Below, in pieces: positions 1-4,874 of a stretch of 7,189 nt of DNA. Position 1 is the stretch's first letter, and every line of letters starts with the position of its first letter. Location: assembly GCA_947428535.1 (NCBI GenBank), contig CANEMG010000045.1:1-7189 (forward strand), given 5' to 3'. This DNA is from an uncultured Clostridium sp. (GTDB lineage: Bacteria; Bacillota; Clostridia; TANB77; CAG-508). The position numbers were made by a program, and so were the translations under genes. The notes under the pieces are model-generated. The model did no database searches and was not told the DNA's origin. It was given only the letters and a program-made list of their open reading frames with translations.

Positions 1-1656
1 TATGTCTTTATATGATACGTTTACCATTATTTCTGATGGTATTTCTGTTTCATATCTTCCTTCATTGCTATAATTTACATAAGCATATGCTTTACTTATC
101 TCTTTTTTATTACTTTCTATATTTAATGATACTATGTCTCCTGTTGTTTCTCCTAATTCATAGTTATAATCTTTGCTATTTGTTACTATATTTGATTTTT
201 CTTGGTTTTCTCCACTTACTGTTGTCATCTTTGCAGTTACATTTGAGTTTACTGTTAAAGACTCATCTGTATTTATATTTTCGTATGTGTATGTTACTAA
301 AAATTCATTTATTCCAGATCCGTTATAATATCTTTCTTCTTCTACTATTTCTTTTTCTGAATCTTGTAAATATTCATCTGGATGATAATTTACTTCTACT
401 TTCTGTTTTTCATTTTCTACTTTTATTCTTAATTTGTTTTCTTCTTCATTATAATTCCAGTTATCTTCTCCAAAGTTTATACTACTTGCTTCTTCTCCAT
501 TTATTCCCTTTGTCGTATTTGCTACTACACTTATTTTAGATGGTTTTGCATCTTTTAATATTGGTGCTGTTATTTCTAATTCTGTGTCCCTTACTGGTAA
601 TGTATTTCCTTTTTCTCTATTATCTACTTTTTCTACTGTTTGTAAAATTATTCCTTGTCCATAGTCTATGTATTTTGTTATTCCTTCACTTAAATCTACA
701 TTTCTATTATCTTTCCAACCTAAGAACAATTTTACTTGTTTAGAAACTTCTACTTCTTCACCTTTATTATTTACATATACTCCTGAAAACACAACTAAAG
801 TTTCACCTGATACTTTATCCTCATTTATATATTGTTCATTTTGATATTCTATTGGAACTTGAATTCTCATTTCTGAAGTTGCATCAATTTGATTTAAGTA
901 AAATACATTTTCTTCAAACTTATCAATATGTTCTTCTAATTCTATTAAATCTTCTACTGTATTTTCTTCTTCAATACCTGCTACTTCTTCTGTGTTTTCT
1001 TGACCTTCCACTTCAAAATCATTTTGAACATCTTCTTTAGAATTTTCTCCTTCAACCTCATTATTGTTTTCTTCTGAGTTTGTTTCTTCATTGTTATCCT
1101 CTTCTGAATTTGCTTCACTGCTTTCATTTTGCTCTACATTTTGATTTTCATTTGATTCTTCAGCATTTTCAGAATTTTCGTTAGAAGTTTCTTCTCCATC
1201 TGGTTTCTCATTTACTTGTTCTTGATTTTCTCCTTGATTCTCATTTTCTTCACTTGCAATATTTTGCTCATCTGAATTTGTATCGTTATCTTGAGTTTTT
1301 TCAGTTTCTTCTGTAATGTCTTCTTTAACTACGAAGTTTATATTTTTTCCTTCTTCTCCTTCAACAAATTCAATCTTAGCATCCTTCAAATAACCTTTAT
1401 CTTTAACATCTAAATCCATGTTAATAAATAAAGAGTTATAATTTACATCACTGATAACTGAAGGACAATGCTCTCCCTCAATATCAAAATAAGCATCAAA
1501 TCTAACACTCTTGCTCCCAGTGTCACTTGTAACGCCAAATAAAACCTCTGCAAAGCTTGATGCATAACTCTTAGTTATGAATGCAAAATTTGCAAAAGTT
1601 AGTGTAAATATTAGGATTATTGCTAAGAATTTTTCTAGAATTTTCTTTCTACACAT
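1..1656 (-). CDS. Secreted surface protein with acidic linker, 3' end outside window
   Basis: This open frame of 552 codons has no stop before the window edge, so the C-terminus is missing. The ATG at 1656 has an AAGGAG ribosome binding site (complement of 1665-1670) 8 nt upstream. The N-terminus is a classical signal peptide: a basic start MCRKKILEK, a hydrophobic core to about residue 28, and a likely signal peptidase I site after SYA (residue 32). Residues 33-110 are a beta-type domain with motifs such as VRFDAYFDIE and YLKDAKIEF. Residues 113-250 are a low-complexity acidic linker. From about residue 250 on, the sequence is rich in short alternating strands, for example SGVYVNNKGEEVEV and NEFLVTYTYENIN, and looks like repeated extracellular domains. 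I see no catalytic motif and recognise no named family. The expected location is outside the membrane, probably wall- or membrane-anchored through the unseen C-terminus. It is likely monocistronic, because the upstream gene ends in a strong terminator. Gene and secretion are certain; adhesin or matrix role is only inference. Confidence 0.9.
   Translation of the reverse strand, partial: MCRKKILEKFLAIILIFTLTFANFAFITKSYASSFAEVLFGVTSDTGSKSVRFDAYFDIEGEHCPSVISDVNYNSLFINMDLDVKDKGYLKDAKIEFVEGEEGKNINFVVKEDITEETEKTQDNDTNSDEQNIASEENENQGENQEQVNEKPDGEETSNENSENAEESNENQNVEQNESSEANSEEDNNEETNSEENNNEVEGENSKEDVQNDFEVEGQENTEEVAGIEEENTVEDLIELEEHIDKFEENVFYLNQIDATSEMRIQVPIEYQNEQYINEDKVSGETLVVFSGVYVNNKGEEVEVSKQVKLFLGWKDNRNVDLSEGITKYIDYGQGIILQTVEKVDNREKGNTLPVRDTELEITAPILKDAKPSKISVVANTTKGINGEEASSINFGEDNWNYNEEENKLRIKVENEKQKVEVNYHPDEYLQDSEKEIVEEERYYNGSGINEFLVTYTYENINTDESLTVNSNVTAKMTTVSGENQEKSNIVTNSKDYNYELGETTGDIVSLNIESNKKEISKAYAYVNYSNEGRYETEIPSEIMVNVSYKDI
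967..1296 (-). other. Glu/Asn-rich low-complexity linker within the surface protein
   Basis: Residues 121-230 of the surface protein are made almost only of Glu, Asn, Ser, Gln, Asp and Thr. I count 34 Glu and 24 Asn in these 110 residues, with very few Lys or Arg and no aromatic residue except one Phe. Short imperfect units such as SEENEN, NSEEDNNEE and NSEENNNE recur without exact periodicity. A disordered, strongly negative spacer between two folded extracellular regions fits best. Such tracts often vary in length between strains. Confidence 0.75.
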
Positions 1657-1946
1657 AACCTTAACTCCTTATAGTAACTTTTATAGCCATAGTATCTTTT
1701 CCTACTATACTATTTAAGTATAATTTTACTCATTTTTTGAAGTAAATCAATAGCAAAAATCGCTGTTTTCCTTGTGTTTCAAGTTTTTAACCCCTACCTC
1801 TTTACGGAACTTCTTTTTGGAGATTTTAACCTTCTAATATAAAGTTTTTATTACTTTTTTATGTTTTTTACTTTAAAATCTCTCTATAAAGTATTTGCGT
1901 AGAAGAAATTAAATTTTCATCATTTTTTGTAATCTGTTTGTCATAT
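1657..1946 (-). other. Gene-free upstream region of surface-protein gene with several short inverted repeats
   Basis: No supportable gene lies in these 290 bases. Reading towards the surface-protein gene I see, in order: a 10-bp inverted repeat (1820-1829 with 1873-1882, GAGATTTTAA/TTAAAATCTC) around an A/T-rich loop; CTTG-N5-CAAG (1771-1783); TTTACT-N10-AGTAAA (1725-1746); and ATAGTAT-N11-ATACTAT (1689-1713) just before the ribosome binding site. A block at about 1786-1820 (ACCCCTACCTC, ACGGAACTTC) is richer in G+C than its surroundings. I found no convincing sigma-A promoter; the best, TTACTT-17-TATACT near 1719-1750, matches poorly in the -35. This may be a structured leader or simply A/T-rich DNA. 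It matches no riboswitch class I know. Confidence 0.35.
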
Positions 1947-1990
1947 AAAAAAGCAAAAGTACCCATTTTTTCAGGTAATTTTGCTTTTTT
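1947..1990. terminator. Near-symmetric intrinsic terminator after the ATPase gene
   Basis: The arms 1947-1963 and 1974-1990 pair over 17 bp with one mismatch around a 10-nt loop (1964-1973). The outer part is six A's on the left and six T's on the right, so either strand gives a hairpin followed by a U-run. It lies 37 bp past the ATPase stop codon, reading on the minus strand, and separates that gene from the surface-protein gene beyond. Confidence 0.85.
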
Positions 1991-2026
1991 AATTCTTTAC
2001 TTGACTTATTTAATTAAATTATATAA

Positions 2027-3319
2027 TTATATTAAGAAACTTGCATATAGTGGAATAGATTTTATTCCATTTGACTCTCCAAAATTTTTTGTAGATAGTC
2101 TAATACTATATTTAGGTTTATATCTATTTATATAGTAATTTAGGCTTTTAGAAGTAGTATTATCAGAAGCTTTTACTTCTATTGGTATGATATCTCCATC
2201 TATATTTATTAGGAAATCCACTTCATACATATTATCTATGCTCCAATAATATAATTCTTTATATTTACTATATAAATTTTCAGCTATATAATTTTCTATA
2301 AAAGCTCCTTTATATATCATATTTTTTTCTGTTATAATTTCATTAACACTTATTTTAGATAAAACTCTAAGCAATCCTATATCACTTAAATACACTTTAA
2401 AGTTATTCTCTGTATATGCTTTTAATGGTGACTTTGGAGTAACTATTCCTTGACATTTTAAAATCATATTACTTGAAATTAGCCACTCCAATGCAGAATC
2501 ATATTCTCTAGATCTTGCAGATTTTTCAACTAAACTATATTTGAACTTTTTATTTTCCTTTCCTAACTGAGCTGGAATGGAATTATATATTTTATTATTT
2601 CTAACTGATTCAATATTTGCTGTATACTTTGACATATCTGCTAAATATGACATTATAATCATATTTAAAATATTATCATCATATTTAGACATATTTTTAT
2701 TGTTATCTAAATAATGTAAAACTGAAACTGGCATTCCTCCTATACAAATATATTCATTATACAAACTAAGTGCTTTACTATGTATAGATTCTGGCATTGG
2801 AGACATTTGATTATACTTTTCCTTTATTAATTCTAACATTTTCTCTTCTCCAATAGCCCATAAAAATTCTTCAAAGTCCATTGGATATAAATATTCTATC
2901 CAAACTTTTCCAACTGGAAATGAGCTTTTAAATCTATTTATTTTTACTCCCAATAAACTTCCAGCAACTATTATTTTATAATTTTTTTCACTTTCACAAA
3001 AATATTTAAGAGAACTTATAGCTCTTTCTGATACTTGTATTTCATCTATAAATATTATTGTTTTTTCAAGGTTAATATTTTTGCTTAATATAATTTCGAT
3101 ACTTTTTATAATTTCATCTGGGTTTATAGAATTCTCAAATATTTCCTTTATATCTTCCATTAAATCTAAATTTATATATATATAATCATCAAATTCATTT
3201 TTACAAAATTCAGTTATAATATAAGTTTTTCCAGTTTGCCTAGAACCAACTAACATATATGGCATATTTATATTTGTATTCTTCCAATTTAATAAATTAT
3301 CATATAACTTTCTTTTCAT
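2027..3319 (-). CDS. AAA-type ATPase with C-terminal DUF4143 (PD-(D/E)xK-like) region
   Basis: The product is 430 residues, normal for this family. An N-terminal P-loop ATPase domain has Walker A GSRQTGKT (25-32), Walker B TIIFIDE (87-93) and a sensor-1-like strand IIVAGS (116-121). Helical DUF4143 signatures follow (SYLADMSKYT near 225; GAFIENYIAENL near 338-349). The C-terminus has EVDFL (about 366-370) and then IPIEVKA, giving D368...E381-V-K383, the spacing of a PD-(D/E)xK nuclease fold. Known of the family: these ATPases are abundant, patchily distributed and often found in many divergent copies; biochemical function is mostly undefined, with DNA or mobile-element roles suggested. I start at the ATG at 3319 because GGTGG lies 5 nt upstream and MKRKLY is a typical family N-terminus; an ATG at 3331 would add four residues with a weaker site. 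The gene stands alone between its own promoter and terminator. Domain assignment is secure, biological role is not. Confidence 0.93.
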   Translation of the reverse strand: MKRKLYDNLLNWKNTNINMPYMLVGSRQTGKTYIITEFCKNEFDDYIYINLDLMEDIKEIFENSINPDEIIKSIEIILSKNINLEKTIIFIDEIQVSERAISSLKYFCESEKNYKIIVAGSLLGVKINRFKSSFPVGKVWIEYLYPMDFEEFLWAIGEEKMLELIKEKYNQMSPMPESIHSKALSLYNEYICIGGMPVSVLHYLDNNKNMSKYDDNILNMIIMSYLADMSKYTANIESVRNNKIYNSIPAQLGKENKKFKYSLVEKSARSREYDSALEWLISSNMILKCQGIVTPKSPLKAYTENNFKVYLSDIGLLRVLSKISVNEIITEKNMIYKGAFIENYIAENLYSKYKELYYWSIDNMYEVDFLINIDGDIIPIEVKASDNTTSKSLNYYINRYKPKYSIRLSTKNFGESNGIKSIPLYASFLI

Positions 3320-3358
3320 TATAACCACCATCCATTTTAAATTCTTTCTTATATTTAA

Positions 3359-3388
3359 ATTATACTATTATTTATAAAGTTTTGTCAA
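3359..3388 (-). promoter_or_regulatory. Consensus sigma-A promoter of the ATPase gene
   Basis: Read on the minus strand, a perfect -35 TTGACA (complement of 3383-3388) and a perfect -10 TATAAT (complement of 3359-3364) are separated by exactly 18 bp. Transcription would start near 3352 and give a leader of about 30 nt before the ATG at 3319. An intrinsically strong promoter ahead of a normally scarce ATPase suggests it is held down by a repressor. Confidence 0.88.
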
Positions 3389-3419
3389 CCAAAAACGTGA
3401 TTTCATCACGTTTTTGGTT
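3387..3419. promoter_or_regulatory. Palindrome 1, 15-bp arms, abutting the -35 box
   Basis: The arms AACCAAAAACGTGAT (3387-3401) and ATCACGTTTTTGGTT (3405-3419) pair perfectly around TTC. The core CGTGAT-N3-ATCACG occupies 3396-3410. The outer two bases overlap the -35 box of the ATPase promoter. The flanking genes diverge from here, so no transcript needs a terminator at this point; an operator is the better reading. I do not recognise the motif as a known regulator's site. Confidence 0.75.
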
Positions 3420-3427
3420 TTGATTTT

Positions 3428-3442
3428 CGTGATATTATCACG
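3428..3442. promoter_or_regulatory. Palindrome 2, same CGTGAT-N3-ATCACG core
   Basis: CGTGAT (3428-3433), ATT, ATCACG (3437-3442) repeats the core of palindrome 1 exactly, with a different central triplet. The core centres at 3403 and 3435 are 32 bp apart, close to three turns of B-DNA, so both would face the same side. Unlike palindrome 1 the symmetry does not extend beyond the core, which argues that the core is the selected part. Confidence 0.72.
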
Positions 3443-3537
3443 TTTTTTTGTTTTTTTAAGTAATTTTTTATTCTTTTGCAACTTTCCCCCCACTCTTGCA
3501 TATATTGTTATTAGTATTGTATAAGGGAGGTAGCACT

Positions 3538-3675
3538 TTGAATAATATGGATATTAATAAACTTCTTGCAGCCATTTCTAAAATGGATAAAGAAGAATTA
3601 GAAAAAAACATTTATAAAGCACAACAAATTTTAGAAAACTCAAATATAAAAAAAGATATTGATAAAAACAACTAG
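3538..3675 (+). CDS. 45-residue helical protein of unknown function, TTG start
   Basis: The frame starts at TTG (3538) because AGGGAGG (3524-3530) sits 7 nt upstream, an excellent site; the in-frame ATG at 3547 would be 16 nt away, too far. The product, beginning MNNMDINKLLAAISKMDKEE, is charged and predicted to be one or two helices, with no membrane segment, signal peptide or metal-binding motif. It ends at TAG 3673 and is followed 67 nt later by the 132-residue gene on the same strand, so the two form a likely operon. The upstream region has a run of six C's (3486-3491) and only a weak promoter candidate (TTGCAA at 3476, CATATA 17 nt later). I recall similar tiny proteins in Clostridia next to genes like its neighbour, but cannot name a family. 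Confidence 0.75.
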   Translation: MNNMDINKLLAAISKMDKEELEKNIYKAQQILENSNIKKDIDKNN

Positions 3676-3742
3676 TATCTAAAAATAAAACTAATTTATC
3701 ATAAAATTTTGCACATTTTTTATGAGGAAGGTATAAATTAAT

Positions 3743-4141
3743 ATGAATGAAGATTTCTCAGAGGTTCTAAATAAATTCTCAGACATTTTAAAAGATAAAA
3801 ATATAGATTTAAATAACATAGCAGGTGGATTTAATTCACCTGCTGATAATCCTGCTCCTAATTCTAATTCTGATTTTAATATAGATATAGATACTATTTT
3901 AAAAATTAAAGACATTATGTCTAAACTTAATAATAATCAAAATTCTCCAAGAAATAATCTCCTTCATTCTTTAAAACCTTATCTTGAAGATGATAAGCAA
4001 GAAAAACTTGAAAAATATATGAAAATAGCCAACCTTCTTAGTGTTATGGAAAATTTAGATATGGGTATAAGTTTCTTTAATACAAATGAACAAGGCTATG
4101 ATTTTATTTTAATCATAACCTTGTTCTTGCTGATTTTTTAG
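3743..4141 (+). CDS. 132-residue protein of unknown function, ending inside its terminator
   Basis: The ATG at 3743 follows AGGAAGG (3725-3731) by 11 nt. The N-terminal part (1-45) is acidic and Asn/Pro-rich, including NSPADNPAPNSNSD. The middle (about 48-105) carries the recognisable element: DIDTILKIKDIMSKL, then PRNNLLHSLKPYLEDDKQEKLEKYMKIANLLSVM. A PR-x-x-LL-x-x-LKPYL pattern followed by a charged helix recurs in small clostridial proteins of unknown role, by my recollection; a link with sporulation would be a guess. The last residues (ILIITLFLLIF) are hydrophobic and are encoded by the descending arm and tail of the terminator hairpin, so the C-terminus may be an accident of stop-codon loss rather than a designed anchor. 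The upstream 45-codon gene is the probable operon partner. The frame on the opposite strand here is a shadow. Confidence 0.82.
   Translation: MNEDFSEVLNKFSDILKDKNIDLNNIAGGFNSPADNPAPNSNSDFNIDIDTILKIKDIMSKLNNNQNSPRNNLLHSLKPYLEDDKQEKLEKYMKIANLLSVMENLDMGISFFNTNEQGYDFILIITLFLLIF
4088..4126 (+). terminator. Hairpin overlapping the end of the 132-residue gene
   Basis: GAACAAGG (4088-4095) pairs with CCTTGTTC (4119-4126) and TATGATT (4097-4103) with AATCATA (4111-4117), with one C/A mismatch between them and a 7-nt loop. A T-run follows at 4134-4139 after a short gap, so the match to an intrinsic terminator is good in stem and only fair in tail. The hairpin lies inside the coding frame, whose TAG stop is at 4139. 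Confidence 0.65.
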
Positions 4142-4164
4142 TTCTATTTCTTATCTTTTCATAA

Positions 4165-4202
4165 AGCAAAAGAGATAAAGTTAAACTCTATCTCTTTTAG
4201 CT
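4165..4202. terminator. Bidirectional hairpin between convergent genes
   Basis: AAAAGAGATA (4168-4177) pairs with TATCTCTTTT (4189-4198), and AGC/GCT extends the stem past a one-base bulge. Each strand ends the stem in four T's. It sits between the plus-strand small operon and the minus-strand minC, so it can stop transcription from both sides, and it is the likely end of the mreD-mrdA-minC transcript. Confidence 0.7.
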
Positions 4203-4207
4203 AAGAA

Positions 4208-4258
4208 AGTTTAGGTGGGTTGGTACTCCCACATCTCCTACATCTTATTCTCTAAACT
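4208..4258 (-). other. Nested inverted repeats around the minC stop codon
   Basis: AGTTTAG (4208-4214) is complementary to CTAAACT (4252-4258); the latter covers the minC stop codon and the end of its last codon. Inside lies a second hairpin, GTGGG (4215-4219) with CCCAC (4228-4232), the most G+C-rich patch of the intergenic region. No U-run follows the inner hairpin, so it is not a terminator by itself. It may be an RNA 3' structure or a remnant of a mobile element end. Confidence 0.4.
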
Positions 4259-4857
4259 ATAATTATCTCATTATTTTCAACTTTGCATATTGGACACTTA
4301 CTAGTTTTTTCTGCAACTTCTGTAACTAGATTAGCAATTCTAATTTGAGTAATATCAATATAATTTGCAGATATTATAGCTCTTTTATTTCCATTAGCAC
4401 CTGCATGAGCCAGACCTCTTAATGCACCTAAAACCATTATGTTTCCACCTGCAATAATTTCTGCTCCTGCATTTACATCTCCACATATAACTAAACTGCC
4501 TGAATATTCTTCTCTTCTTCCACATCTTAAAGATCCTTGAACAAATTTAGTTTCTGATATTTCTGTTCCTACTTCAAAAGTTTTCTTTATAGCGTGTAAT
4601 CCAAGTAAGTCTGATGTATCATCAAATTTTATTGGTACTTTTATTTCACTATTTATTAATCTTATTATTTTTTCCATTTCTGTTTCTGTAAACAGTCTTC
4701 CTGTAATTCTAATTGGAATTGTTGATGTTTGATAAAAGTCACTTAATCTAGGAAGTTTTACTTGTATTTCTTGTAATATTTCATTAATGTCTGCAATAAC
4801 ACTAACAGTTAATATTATCTCATTTGTAGTTTGGCTGATTTTTACATTGCTTAGCAT
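4252..4857 (-). CDS. minC: MinC, septum site-determining protein
   Basis: MinC is the FtsZ antagonist of the Min system; it blocks division away from mid-cell when recruited to the membrane by MinD. The protein has 201 residues, slightly short for the family. Residues 1-95 correspond to the N-terminal FtsZ-inhibiting domain. Residues 105-178 are the C-terminal beta-helix dimerisation and MinD-binding domain, recognised by GSLVICGDVNAGAEIIAGGNI, LRGLAHAGANGN and the QIRIA ending. The usual RSGQ motif at the start of that domain reads RCGR (111-114). The tail carries CPIC (188-191) and ends ENNEIIIV, comparable with the family's usual C-terminal strand. The ATG has AGGGAGGG 5 nt upstream and lies 17 nt after mrdA, so the two are co-transcribed. 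No minD follows in the window; the next sequence is terminators and convergent genes. Confidence 0.93.
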   Translation of the reverse strand: MLSNVKISQTTNEIILTVSVIADINEILQEIQVKLPRLSDFYQTSTIPIRITGRLFTETEMEKIIRLINSEIKVPIKFDDTSDLLGLHAIKKTFEVGTEISETKFVQGSLRCGRREEYSGSLVICGDVNAGAEIIAGGNIMVLGALRGLAHAGANGNKRAIISANYIDITQIRIANLVTEVAEKTSKCPICKVENNEIIIV

Positions 4858-4874
4858 GCTATCCCTCCCTCTTT

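Noticed and set aside
12..1040. Plus-strand Leu/Phe-rich open frames at 12-539, 540-743 and 852-1040
   Set aside because: They are antisense shadows of the surface-protein gene; their Leu and Phe come from the complement of Glu/Lys/Asn-rich codons and they lack ribosome binding sites.
1938..2135. Plus-strand frame of 65 codons
   Set aside because: It begins in the terminator hairpin and runs antisense through the end of the ATPase gene.
3387..3442. The palindromes as transcription terminators or a CRISPR fragment
   Set aside because: Neighbouring genes diverge, so no transcript arrives to be terminated; two sites with differing flanks and no spacers of equal length do not make a CRISPR array.
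1947..3442. Insertion-sequence ends or target-site duplication around the ATPase cassette
   Set aside because: The terminator and the operator-like palindromes differ in sequence and I found no matching direct repeats at the borders.
3476..3504. Sporulation-sigma or sigma-A promoter before the small operon
   Set aside because: TTGCAA-17-CATATA matches each consensus only partly, too weak to list as a feature.
3691..3915. Minus-strand frame of 74 codons
   Set aside because: It overlaps the plus-strand 132-residue gene, has no ribosome binding site and resembles no protein.
4211..4236. Minus-strand mini-frame MWEYQPT after minC
   Set aside because: An AGGAG precedes the ATG but with almost no spacing, and the frame is better explained by the GTGGG/CCCAC hairpin.
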